This document shows, piece after piece, positions 1 through 6,953 of a stretch of 11,743 nt of DNA. The position numbers were made by a program, and so were the translations under genes. The notes beneath the pieces are model-generated. The model had not been told where the DNA came from. It ran no database searches and saw nothing but the letters and a program-made list of their open reading frames with translations. The DNA is taken from positions 1-11,743 of the forward strand of contig JAGVBL010000287.1 in the NCBI GenBank assembly GCA_020059785.1, written 5' to 3'. Each line of letters opens with the position of its first letter. Positions within the stretch are counted from its first letter, which is position 1. This DNA is from Ignavibacteriales bacterium. GTDB taxonomy: Bacteria > Bacteroidota > Ignavibacteria > Ignavibacteriales > Melioribacteraceae.

Positions 1-88
1 CTCAGACTGACATTGATAAACTTTTTAAGCAGCCTCTTTAAAAACTCAGACTGACATTGATAAACTTTTTAAGCAGCCTCTTTAAAAA
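1..88. repeat. Perfect 44-bp tandem duplication, possibly the end of a longer array
   Basis: Positions 1-44 and 45-88 are identical base for base. Positions 89-92 (ctca) begin a third copy that is lost just before the nfeD stop codon. Each unit contains a short AT-rich inverted repeat (TTTTTAA ... TTAAAAA, about 9-base loop). On the minus strand each also reads AAAGAGGCTGCTTAAAAAG and then TGTCAGTCTGAG. These pieces resemble dispersed intergenic repeats I recall from Bacteroidota-type genomes, but that is from memory. The array begins at the window edge, so its copy number cannot be read. It lies immediately downstream of nfeD. The stem has no clear T-run after it in either direction, so I do not call it a terminator. 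Confidence 0.9.
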
Positions 89-93
89 CTCAA

Positions 94-1407
94 CTACTTT
101 ACAACCTGAACAACTACTTTAGATCCTTCCACTAATTTAACTGTTATAAGGCTCCCGTTTTTAATATAATCTCCTTCTGTAACAACATCAATTCTATTGC
201 CGTTAATAAGAGCAGTACCTGATGGTCTTAAATCTGTAAATGCAACACCTTCCAGCCCGATTAAATGTTCGAAGGCGGGTTTTGAAGCATAACCGGATTT
301 TGAGGATACCTGTTCCTTTAGAATTAATTTCCCCCACATTTCTGTCCTGGGTAAAAATTTTAGTAGAAAGAAGATAACAATAAAAGTAAATAAGAAAGTA
401 AGCCCAAGCTGTATTATTGCTATCGATATTATACTCCAGTCGATCATCTCAAAATCGGAAAGAAGTCCAAGGAATAAACTTCCAACCATCAGTAAAATAC
501 CAGCGATTCCAAAAATCCCGAATCCCGGTATAACAAAAATTTCTATAATTAGAAGAATAACACCGATTACAAACATCAGTATCTCTATTATGGATGCAAG
601 TTCAAGTATATAACCGGCACCAAAAAATATTGCAAGCGATATTACTCCAATAGTTCCGGCTAATCCCCAACCCGGGGTTTTAATTTCCGTGTAAAGTCCA
701 ATAAGTCCTAACATGATAAGAAGAGAAGAAATAATAGGGTTATTGACGAATCTTACAAAGTCCTCCGCCCAATTGGAATCAAGTGTAACAAGTTCAGCAT
801 TTTGTAATCCGAAAAATTCTTTAACCTGCTCAATATTAGAAAGCACAGCATCGGCCATCTGATATTTAAGCGCTTCTTCTGATGTAAGAGTCACAAGTTT
901 TGTGCTGTCGTCTTTTAAATCCGGAATAACAATTGTTTCATCAACCATACCCTGAGCAATATCGGTTCTTCGCCCGTTTTTTTCTGCTGTGGCTCTCATC
1001 TCGGAGCGCATATAGGATTGATATTTCTCGGATTGTTTTTGACCTGTTTGATCGACAACAGTTGATGCACCCATAGAAGCACCGGGAACCATAACAATTT
1101 TTTCGCAAGAAAGAGCAATTAATGCACCGGCGGAGATTGCCCTTTTATCAATGAATGCGATTGTCTTTATTTTGCTGTTGAGGATTGCATCCTTAATTTG
1201 TGTTGCTGCATCAACTCTTCCACCGAAAGTATTTATTCTAAAAATAATTCCACTTGCAAAATTAGTTTCGGCTTCTTTAACAACACGCTTTATATAAGGA
1301 GCAAGTCCAAGATCGATATCACCTTCAATATTAGCGTAATAGACTTTTTCCTGAGCAGAAATGGTGGTGACTATTAGTAAGAATATAAAAAGAATTAACC
1401 GTTTCAA
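94..1407 (-). CDS. nfeD: NfeD-family membrane-bound ClpP-class serine protease (long form)
   Basis: This long-form NfeD protein (about 437 aa) has three parts. An N-terminal signal sequence (MKRLILFIFLL...SAQ) precedes a ClpP/SppA-like protease domain at about 25-200. A block of four to five hydrophobic segments follows at about 225-350, then a C-terminal OB-fold NfeD domain at about 380-437. The SAG motif gives a candidate nucleophile Ser92. Lys128 is the likely partner by comparison with the Ser-Lys dyad of archaeal PH1510, and the NTFGGRVDAA stretch fits the family. Family members cleave hydrophobic C-termini of membrane-associated stomatin/slipin-type proteins. No slipin gene is visible here. 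I chose the TTG at 1407 rather than the upstream in-frame TTG at 1419, because GGAG lies six bases before it and the protein then begins with a clean signal peptide. The gene follows speB by about 60 bases. Confidence 0.9.
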   Translation of the reverse strand: MKRLILFIFLLIVTTISAQEKVYYANIEGDIDLGLAPYIKRVVKEAETNFASGIIFRINTFGGRVDAATQIKDAILNSKIKTIAFIDKRAISAGALIALSCEKIVMVPGASMGASTVVDQTGQKQSEKYQSYMRSEMRATAEKNGRRTDIAQGMVDETIVIPDLKDDSTKLVTLTSEEALKYQMADAVLSNIEQVKEFFGLQNAELVTLDSNWAEDFVRFVNNPIISSLLIMLGLIGLYTEIKTPGWGLAGTIGVISLAIFFGAGYILELASIIEILMFVIGVILLIIEIFVIPGFGIFGIAGILLMVGSLFLGLLSDFEMIDWSIISIAIIQLGLTFLFTFIVIFFLLKFLPRTEMWGKLILKEQVSSKSGYASKPAFEHLIGLEGVAFTDLRPSGTALINGNRIDVVTEGDYIKNGSLITVKLVEGSKVVVQVVK

Positions 1408-1413
1408 TTTATT

Positions 1414-1417
1414 CTCC
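1414..1417 (-). promoter_or_regulatory. Ribosome-binding site that decides the nfeD start
   Basis: Reading the minus strand, GGAG is followed by AATAAA and then TTG at 1407. The longer-ORF TTG at 1419 would overlap this site and has no Shine-Dalgarno of its own, so the internal TTG is preferred. Confidence 0.7.
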
Positions 1418-1470
1418 AAATGAAAAATTTTACCTACGGTTAATTACTCAAAATGAATCAATAATTCAAA

Positions 1471-2361
1471 TCATTTATTAACAAATGCGTAATTGAGCAT
1501 TTTATAGACAAGCTTTGCCGCTACAAAACTTGATGAAGTATGGGATTTTGAAGGTGCAAGTTCAACCACGTCGAATCCGACAATATTTTTATCCAGACCG
1601 ATAATTTTGAGCAGGTTCATAGTTTCATCCCAGAATAATCCGCCCGGTTCCGGTGTTCCTGTAGCTGTAAGAAATGACGGATCGAATCCGTCAACATCAA
1701 ACGTAATATAAACATTATCTGTAAGAGATCTTGAAACGAGTTCCTGCCAGTTATCTCCGTACATTCCAAGTTTTATTTCGCGTGAGTAAAAAGTTCTTAT
1801 ATTGTTCTTTTTTCTAAAATCTGATTCTTCTTTAGACTGAGCACGTATTCCAACCTGTACAATTTTAGTATTAAACTCCGCAACGCGAGCCATTACCGAA
1901 GCATGAGAGTATTTAGAACCTTCGTAGCTTTCACGTAAATCGGAATGAGCATCAATCTGAAGTATTGATAGATTTTCGAATCGTTCGTGGTGGGCTTTAA
2001 TAGGTGCAACAGATAGAGAGTGCTCGCCGCCTAAGGTTACAACAAATTTACCGGCGTCAATATGCTTACCTACCTCTTTATATATTTTTTCGATTGATTT
2101 ACTAATCGGAAGTTTAGCGAATTTAAGTTCCGGTAAAGTGCAAATCCCTTTTTCAAAACAAAGCTCTCTATTTAATTCCTCGTCATAGAACTCAACGTAA
2201 TGAGAGGCATTTAAGATTTCTATTGGACCTCTGGCAGTCCCTTTACCATAGCTGACGGTTTTTTCAAGAGGTGCTGATAGTACAACTATTTGAGAATCTT
2301 TATAGTTAGAATATTTTTTATCGATTGCCAAAAAATTCTGTTTAATACCAAGTTCTTTCAT
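1471..2361 (-). CDS. speB: Agmatinase-family ureohydrolase
   Basis: This is a 296-aa arginase/agmatinase superfamily enzyme, a binuclear manganese hydrolase that releases urea from a guanidino substrate. Agmatine to putrescine is the usual role of SpeB. The metal-ligand motifs are complete: GGEHS (His114), DAHSD (Asp137, His139, Asp141) and FDVDGFDP (Asp222, Asp224). SHAS at about 152-155 and Glu267 in VELAP are the expected active-site extras. TGTPEPGG at 234-241 is typical of the agmatinase branch. The ATG start has a strong AAGGAG about nine bases upstream. Length is normal for SpeB. No arginine decarboxylase gene is in the window, so agmatine specificity rests on family resemblance; guanidinobutyrase or a related substrate remains possible. 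It sits between yajC and nfeD with 128- and about 60-base gaps, so it may be its own unit. Confidence 0.9.
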   Translation of the reverse strand: MKELGIKQNFLAIDKKYSNYKDSQIVVLSAPLEKTVSYGKGTARGPIEILNASHYVEFYDEELNRELCFEKGICTLPELKFAKLPISKSIEKIYKEVGKHIDAGKFVVTLGGEHSLSVAPIKAHHERFENLSILQIDAHSDLRESYEGSKYSHASVMARVAEFNTKIVQVGIRAQSKEESDFRKKNNIRTFYSREIKLGMYGDNWQELVSRSLTDNVYITFDVDGFDPSFLTATGTPEPGGLFWDETMNLLKIIGLDKNIVGFDVVELAPSKSHTSSSFVAAKLVYKMLNYAFVNK

Positions 2362-2416
2362 TTAATTTAGCTCCTTAATTCTCAAATAATATGAAGAGGA
2401 TTTTGTGAATTAATGC

Positions 2417-2450
2417 CTTTGTGGCTATTATTTAGAACATTGCCACAAAG
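2417..2450. repeat. Inverted repeat inside a CACAAAG-rich intergenic repeat
   Basis: CTTTGTGGC at 2417-2425 and GCCACAAAG at 2442-2450 form a perfect 9-bp inverted repeat with a 16-base loop. The right arm runs on into a degenerate series (CACAAAGACACAAAAACACTAAAAAA...ACACAAA) to about 2480. This makes up most of the 128-base gap between yajC and speB. No T-run follows the stem in either direction, so a simple intrinsic terminator is unlikely. Similar CACAAAGACAC-type tracts occur as dispersed intergenic repeats in many bacterial genomes (recalled, not checked). Confidence 0.7.
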
Positions 2451-2489
2451 ACACAAAAACACTAAAAAAAATTACACAAAAATTAAACG

Positions 2490-2804
2490 TTAGTCTTTAA
2501 TAACCGAAGCTATAGCCGAACGATCGAATTTCATTTTAACATTATTGCCAACATCAATAAGACAGGTTTTTTCTTCTAATCCGGCAACTGTTCCGTAGAG
2601 ACCGCTTGTTAAAACTACTTTATCCCCTTTCTGAACTGCCGATAAGAGTTTCTCTCTTTCTTTTGCTCTTTTCTGCTGGGGTCTTATAATCATAAAATAA
2701 AATATTGCAAAGATAGCACCGAACATAATTAAGGTGCTTATTAAACTTCCGCCTCCGCCGCCGGATCCATCCGGTGGTGGCGCCATTGCTAATAATAGAT
2801 CCAC
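2490..2804 (-). CDS. yajC: Preprotein translocase accessory subunit YajC
   Basis: This small inner-membrane protein (104 aa) associates with SecDF in the Sec translocon. A short periplasmic N-terminus with a glycine-rich stretch (PPPDGSGGGGG) leads into one transmembrane helix at about 20-41. Then comes the family hallmark IIRPQQKRAKE and a cytoplasmic domain with KGDKVVLTSGLYGTV. Length and layout are normal for YajC. The start is GTG. GGAGG lies five bases before it, inside the last codons of tgt. The tgt stop codon and this GTG are directly adjacent, so the two genes are very likely co-transcribed and translationally coupled. The usual next genes, secD and secF, do not follow; a gap and speB come instead. 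Confidence 0.95.
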   Translation of the reverse strand: MDLLLAMAPPPDGSGGGGGSLISTLIMFGAIFAIFYFMIIRPQQKRAKEREKLLSAVQKGDKVVLTSGLYGTVAGLEEKTCLIDVGNNVKMKFDRSAIASVIKD

Positions 2805-3950
2805 TTATTCCTCCGATGTTGATTGTACATTAACTGATATAGTTTTTGAATAACTATTTTTCCATTCAATAAAAGTTCCGTCCATTATTCTTGAACGAGC
2901 TTCACGGATAAGATTCAAATAAAATGTCAGGTTATGAATTGTTGCAAGTTCTAATGATAGAATCTCTCTTGCATTAAAGAGATGCCTAAGGTAAGCCCTC
3001 GAAAATTGCGAACATGTATAACAATTACAATTTGGATCGAGCGGTGTGTAATCGTCTTTATAGGCAGCATTACGCATAGAAACAATTCCTTGCGAAGTAA
3101 ACAAATATGCATTTCTCGCATTACGAGTCGGCATTACACAATCGAACATATCGATACCTAATGAGATTGCCTCCAGAATATTTTCCGGTCTTCCCACACC
3201 CATCAAATATCGCGGTTTATCCACGGGCATAAAATCGGTTGTAAAATCCACCATTTCATACATAGTATCCATCGGTTCGCCAACTGCAAGTCCGCCTATT
3301 GCATAACCGTCAAAACCAATGTTAATTAAATCCTTAGCTGAACTTTCTCTCAAGTCTTTATAAACACTTCCCTGAATAATTCCGAATAATGATTGATCAG
3401 AACCGTATAAAGGTGAAGATGATTCAAATGCTTCTTTATTCTTCAACGCCCAGTTTGAAGTTAGCTCCTTGGATTTCTTTGCATACTCATAATCGCACGG
3501 AAAAGGAGTACATTCATCAAGGGGCATCATTATATCGCTGCCGATGCTTCTCTGAATTGCAATTACTTTTTCCGGTGTGAAGAAGTGTTTTGAGCCATCG
3601 AGATGAGAGCTAAACTCTACTCCATCAGATTTCAATTTGCGAAGATCCGTTAAACTGAATATTTGAAATCCGCCGCTATCGGTTAAGATTGGACGATTCC
3701 AATTCATAAACTTATGAAGTCCGCCAGCTTGTTCTAAGATTTTTGTACCCGGTCTAAGGTACAAATGATAAGTATTTGAAAGAACAATTTCGGCATTAAC
3801 TTCGCTTTCAAGAACTCTTTGTGTTACCGCTTTTACAGTTCCCTGAGTTCCAACCGGCATAAATATAGGAGTATTTACAACTCCGTGCGAAGTCTTTAAT
3901 TCACCTATTCTTGCTTTAGAATTTTTATCTGTATACTTAAGGGAAAACAA
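2805..3950 (-). CDS. tgt: tRNA-guanine(34) transglycosylase (queuine/preQ1 tRNA-ribosyltransferase)
   Basis: This cytoplasmic enzyme (381 aa) exchanges guanine-34 for preQ1 in GUN-anticodon tRNAs, as part of queuosine synthesis. Visible motifs are TDSGGFQ with Asp91, IIQGSVYKDLR at about 191-201, GYAIGGLAVGEP at about 215-226, and MGVGRPENIL. DMFDCVMPTRNARN contains the nucleophile Asp270. The zinc site is C308-x-C310-x2-C313 with His339. Spacing matches the Zymomonas enzyme (Cys318/320/323, His349, Asp280) with a constant offset of ten. The start is TTG at 3950; an in-frame TAA lies only two codons upstream, so little choice remains. The Shine-Dalgarno there is weak. Its stop abuts the GTG of yajC, reproducing the common tgt-yajC pair. 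No other queuosine gene is in the window. Confidence 0.95.
   Translation of the reverse strand: MFSLKYTDKNSKARIGELKTSHGVVNTPIFMPVGTQGTVKAVTQRVLESEVNAEIVLSNTYHLYLRPGTKILEQAGGLHKFMNWNRPILTDSGGFQIFSLTDLRKLKSDGVEFSSHLDGSKHFFTPEKVIAIQRSIGSDIMMPLDECTPFPCDYEYAKKSKELTSNWALKNKEAFESSSPLYGSDQSLFGIIQGSVYKDLRESSAKDLINIGFDGYAIGGLAVGEPMDTMYEMVDFTTDFMPVDKPRYLMGVGRPENILEAISLGIDMFDCVMPTRNARNAYLFTSQGIVSMRNAAYKDDYTPLDPNCNCYTCSQFSRAYLRHLFNAREILSLELATIHNLTFYLNLIREARSRIMDGTFIEWKNSYSKTISVNVQSTSEE
2810..2814 (-). promoter_or_regulatory. Ribosome-binding site supporting the GTG start of yajC
   Basis: The minus strand reads GGAGG AATAA GTG. The site lies within the last codons of tgt (TCG GAG GAA TAA), so yajC initiation is embedded in the tgt terminus. 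The nearest ATG, six codons in, has no such site. Confidence 0.8.
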
Positions 3951-3953
3951 GAT

Positions 3954-4004
3954 TTATCTTAAAATTTGGTGCGAAAGATAATGTAATTTTAGCTTTTCTT
4001 CCAT
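3954..4004 (-). other. Possible 16-codon leader ORF immediately upstream of tgt
   Basis: An ATG at 4004 opens a short reading frame, MEEKLKLHYLSHQILR-stop. It is preceded by GGGTGATAATAA, in which GGTGAT could pair with the very 3' end of 16S rRNA. Its TAA is in the same frame as tgt and ends three bases before the tgt TTG. The TTG itself has a weak Shine-Dalgarno, so translation of tgt by coupling to this leader is conceivable. The peptide resembles nothing I recognise. It may be chance in AT-rich spacer DNA. A sequencing or assembly change that created the TAA is another option, although Tgt proteins normally begin close to the TTG. Confidence 0.3.
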
Positions 4005-4028
4005 TTATTATCACCCATTCAACACTTC

Positions 4029-4427
4029 TTATTGAATAAACATCTGATTGTATTTTTCATTCCGGACAGAACATTTTTCGTTCCTACCGAATAATTTAAC
4101 ACGGTTATGAGCGATGAGATCATAAATCCAATCGAGAAATTTTTTCGGAAGAGATCCGAACAGTTTCAAAATCTTCCAGGGATAGTCAAGACGATTAATA
4201 ATGAAGAAAATGGCATCAGACTTAAAATAAACTTTTTCATTAAAATAGACTGCCACTGTTTGATATGGAATACCGATATTTTCACTAACCGAAGGATAAT
4301 TTTTTACAACCGGCGATTGAAGTGAAGCATACCGGAAAATTATTCTTTTATCCAGCGTTAATAATATTCTTACAAAACCATTACAAAGATTACACTCACC
4401 GTCAAAAAAAATTACCGGGTTATTCAT
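4029..4427 (-). CDS. DCC-family (DUF393) thiol-disulfide oxidoreductase-like protein
   Basis: This small 132-aa protein has the DCC-family signature near its N-terminus: FFDGECNLCNGFV, giving Asp9, Cys12 and Cys15 (a CxxC). YASLQSP at about 33-39 and SDAIFFIINRLDYPW further on are also typical. The family is annotated as putative thiol-disulfide oxidoreductases of thioredoxin-like type, but its biochemical role is poorly defined. Size is normal. The ATG lies five bases after the rhodanese stop codon and has no good Shine-Dalgarno of its own, so translation is probably coupled to the rhodanese. The pairing of a CxxC protein with a persulfide-carrier domain suggests shared sulfur or thiol chemistry (inference). 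Confidence 0.85.
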   Translation of the reverse strand: MNNPVIFFDGECNLCNGFVRILLTLDKRIIFRYASLQSPVVKNYPSVSENIGIPYQTVAVYFNEKVYFKSDAIFFIINRLDYPWKILKLFGSLPKKFLDWIYDLIAHNRVKLFGRNEKCSVRNEKYNQMFIQ

Positions 4428-4432
4428 ATTAA

Positions 4433-4786
4433 TTAATTCGATTCAACCGGACCGAACCAATCGATGATTCCGTTTTCCAGATTAAAGACTTTACTAAAAC
4501 CAATCTTCAGCATTTGAACAGCAGCATTAAAACTTCTGCTGCCGGACCGGCAATAGACAAAGTAGGTTTTATCGCGGTCAAGTTTTTCTATTTGTGAAAG
4601 GAAATCGGGTTTATAGATATCGATCAGAATTGAATCGGGAATTCTTGCCTGGTCAAATTCCTCTTTAGTCCGAACATCAAGAATTACAGAGTCCGGAGTT
4701 TCCTTAAACATTTTTTCAAAAGTATCTGAATCGAGGTTTGCAACATTTGGTCTATTACCAAATAGAAATGACATAATTGAGCCCAT
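4433..4786 (-). CDS. Single-domain rhodanese-like protein
   Basis: This is a 117-aa single rhodanese domain, like GlpE/PspE in size. It shows the CH2A-type stretch ILDVRTKEEF at about 35-44. The active-site loop CRSGSRS at 79-85 contains the catalytic Cys79 that would carry a persulfide, and LENGIIDW near the end is the family's usual terminal helix motif. No signal peptide is convincing, so it is probably cytoplasmic. The N-terminal SIMSFLFG stretch is mildly hydrophobic. The loop is six residues after the Cys, the sulfurtransferase length, so a sulfur-transfer role fits better than a phosphatase one. The donor and acceptor are unknown. The Shine-Dalgarno is poor (AAAAGAAAAAA before ATG); a second ATG four codons in is possible. 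It follows the CNNM gene by 43 bases and is closely linked to the DCC gene. Confidence 0.9.
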   Translation of the reverse strand: MGSIMSFLFGNRPNVANLDSDTFEKMFKETPDSVILDVRTKEEFDQARIPDSILIDIYKPDFLSQIEKLDRDKTYFVYCRSGSRSFNAAVQMLKIGFSKVFNLENGIIDWFGPVESN

Positions 4787-4829
4787 TTTTTTCTTTTATT
4801 GTTATTAACAAGTGTGGATTAAAAAAAGT

Positions 4830-6065
4830 TTATTCCGTGATTTCCGGTTCAACTGTAATTTTAAGCAGATCAATTTTTGTTTTATCGGACTTAAGAACAA
4901 GTAATGAATAGTTATCAATCTTAAAAGTTTCTCCTTTAACAGGAATTCTTCCAAGTTTAGCAGTAACATAACCGGCAACTGTTTCAAAGTCGCCCTCTTC
5001 ATCAATAGTAAAACCGTACTCTTCATTCAAGAAATCTATTTCAACTTTTCCGCTTAGGATAAATGTGTTGTTATCAAGTTGCTTAACAACTTTTTCTTCC
5101 TCGTCGTATTCATCGCTTATTTCTCCAAAGAGTTCCTCAATTACATCTTCAATTGTAATTATGCCGGCAGTACCACCAAATTCATCTACAACAACGGCAA
5201 GTGTAAATTGCTTTTCGAGGAATTCATTTAACATTTCAAGACTCTTCTTAGTATCCGGCACAAATACAACTTCTCTAATAACCTCCGATAGAGTTTTAGG
5301 ATTGTTAAAGAGATCCTTAAGCAGAATCATACCTTTAATATTATCGAGGTTTTCATCGTATACAATTAATTTTGAATAACCAGATTCTATAAATTTATCG
5401 GTTACTTCTTCAAGTGTAGTTGAAATATCAACACCCACAATATCGGTTCTTGGTGTTATTGCTTCATAAACTCTCTGCTCACGGATTTCAATTACTCTGG
5501 AAATAATATCGGACTGGTCTTCATTCATTTTACCGGCTTCAGAACTTTCTTCAATCAGATTTTGAATATCTTCTTTATCGAATATCTGGAGAATTTCTTC
5601 TTCCTCTTTCTTATTCATTCTATTAAGAACAGCGGAGACTTTTGAGGTTATTTTAACAAGCGGATAAAGAACAAAAAGAACAAGCCGAAGCGGGATAGAA
5701 GAAATTAATATAATTGTATCGGCAAGTTCACGTCCAACAAATTTTGGCAGCAATTCTCCAAAGAAAAGAAGAATGATAGTAGAGATTAATAATATCTCGG
5801 CTTCCTCCATACCGAATGATGAGATGAGAAATACTGAGAATAAGGATGCAAAGGCAATATTTACGATATTGTTTGAAATCAATAGTGTGGAGAAAAAGAG
5901 ATCGGGATTTTTAATAAAGAAATAGGCATTGGATGCATAAATATTTTTCTTTCTGCTTCTAAGCTCAATTTTAATTTTATTTGAAACGAGGTAAGCAATT
6001 TCCGTTGATGAGAAAAAAGCGCTTAGTATTAAGAGGGCTATTAATATCAAATAATCAGATAGCAT
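4830..6065 (-). CDS. CNNM/CorC-HlyC family membrane protein with CBS pair
   Basis: This 411-aa protein has the standard three-part layout of the family. A DUF21/CNNM membrane domain covers about 1-145, with roughly four hydrophobic segments and the motif FFSSTEIAYL at about 18-26. A tandem CBS pair covers about 200-315, including AITPRTDIVGV and VDEFGGTAGIITIEDVIEE. A C-terminal CorC_HlyC transporter-associated domain covers about 325-405. Family members are linked to magnesium/cobalt export or resistance, and GldE of gliding Bacteroidota belongs here too. The old label 'hemolysin' is not a functional claim. Nothing in the window identifies the ion. The ATG is 12 bases after the UbiA-family stop, implying one transcript. 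Confidence 0.9.
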   Translation of the reverse strand: MLSDYLILIALLILSAFFSSTEIAYLVSNKIKIELRSRKKNIYASNAYFFIKNPDLFFSTLLISNNIVNIAFASLFSVFLISSFGMEEAEILLISTIILLFFGELLPKFVGRELADTIILISSIPLRLVLFVLYPLVKITSKVSAVLNRMNKKEEEEILQIFDKEDIQNLIEESSEAGKMNEDQSDIISRVIEIREQRVYEAITPRTDIVGVDISTTLEEVTDKFIESGYSKLIVYDENLDNIKGMILLKDLFNNPKTLSEVIREVVFVPDTKKSLEMLNEFLEKQFTLAVVVDEFGGTAGIITIEDVIEELFGEISDEYDEEEKVVKQLDNNTFILSGKVEIDFLNEEYGFTIDEEGDFETVAGYVTAKLGRIPVKGETFKIDNYSLLVLKSDKTKIDLLKITVEPEITE

Positions 6066-6077
6066 TTTATATCCGGA

Positions 6078-6953
6078 TCAAAAATAAATTATATAGAGTG
6101 ATACAGTTACAAACAATATAAGATTTACAATCATTGGAATATCGGTAAGGAATACTTCCACAACATTTTCCCCCATATTTTTTTTGATTGCAAGAAACAT
6201 ATATCTGAATATGCCAAAAATTACAAAAATTGTTGTGAATACAAGCTGCTCAGAACCGAATGCTTCAATAGTTCTTTCTGCTACTGTGTAAAGGGCATAG
6301 CTTAGTATAACAGAAGCACCTGTGATAGCGGCAATCAAATCAATAAAATCGAGCGAGTAATCTTTGAGCACTTCCCTCTGAACCGATGAGTTAGCGCTAT
6401 TAGCAATTTCAACGCGTCTCTTCATTACTGCAAGAAACAGCGATAAGAATATTGTAGTCAGAATCAACCAGTTTGAGAGATAAACCGAAATAATAAATGC
6501 ACCGCTTACAACTCTAATTAGAAATCCCGCAGCAATACAAAAAATATCGACGATAACAATTTTTTTAAGATAAAGTGAATATGCAAAATTAATAAGTATG
6601 TAGAGCCACATCATCAGAACAAAATACGGGCTTAAAGAAAGCGAAAATAAGATTACGATAACAAGAAGTAGTCCTAATAAAAAGAATGCCTCGCTAATTT
6701 TAATCTTACCGCTTGCAACCGGTCTTGATTTCTTAACCGGATGATTTCTGTCTCTCTCTGAATCAATTATATCATTGAATACATAAACAAAACTGGATGT
6801 AAACGAAAATGCAATAAATCCGACTAAAACATTTATCAGAATCGAATAATCGAAAAGATGTTTGGAGAATACAAGCGGTACAAAGATAAAAAGATTCTTA
6901 AGCCAGCTTGGAATCCGTAATAACTTAATATACCGGGATAATTTAGAAAACAA
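6078..6953 (-). CDS. UbiA-family prenyltransferase, decaprenyl-phosphate phosphoribosyltransferase-like
   Basis: This polytopic membrane protein (about 291 aa from the chosen start) has the UbiA first aspartate motif NDIIDSERDRNHP, followed by KKSRPVASGKI. The N-terminal IKLLRIPSWLKNLFIFVPL and the second-half DYSLDFIDLIAAITGAS...SYALYT resemble the DPPR-synthase branch (Rv3806c-like). That branch transfers phosphoribose from PRPP to a polyprenyl phosphate, so it is closer than quinone prenyltransferases. Substrate assignment is by resemblance only; no DprE1/DprE2-like partner is nearby. The longest ORF starts at 7004 but would overlap the mutase by 62 bases. I chose the TTG at 6953, which has GAGGA five bases before it and overlaps the mutase by 11 bases. 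The ATG at 6965 is the alternative. The overlap implies translational coupling to the mutase. Confidence 0.8.
   Translation of the reverse strand: MFSKLSRYIKLLRIPSWLKNLFIFVPLVFSKHLFDYSILINVLVGFIAFSFTSSFVYVFNDIIDSERDRNHPVKKSRPVASGKIKISEAFFLLGLLLVIVILFSLSLSPYFVLMMWLYILINFAYSLYLKKIVIVDIFCIAAGFLIRVVSGAFIISVYLSNWLILTTIFLSLFLAVMKRRVEIANSANSSVQREVLKDYSLDFIDLIAAITGASVILSYALYTVAERTIEAFGSEQLVFTTIFVIFGIFRYMFLAIKKNMGENVVEVFLTDIPMIVNLILFVTVSLYIIYF

Noticed and set aside
2417..2450. Intrinsic terminator after yajC
   Set aside because: The stem is good, but no T-run follows it on the transcribed strand, and the loop of 16 bases is large.
3389..3580. Plus-strand ORFs of 60-104 codons, for example here, at 5065-5379 and at 8123-8392
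   Set aside because: They lie antisense inside strongly conserved genes (tgt, the CBS protein, the mutase), have no recognisable domains and are low-complexity Ser/Ile/Leu-rich shadows.
3951..4028. preQ1 riboswitch upstream of tgt
   Set aside because: The 78-base spacer is nearly devoid of G/C stems, and I see no preQ1-type hairpin and A-rich tail; the ORF explanation is at least visible.
4799..4811. 13-base palindrome TTGTTATTAACAA before the rhodanese gene
   Set aside because: Such 6+1+6 palindromes are expected several times by chance in AT-rich DNA of this length, and it is not placed within a convincing promoter.
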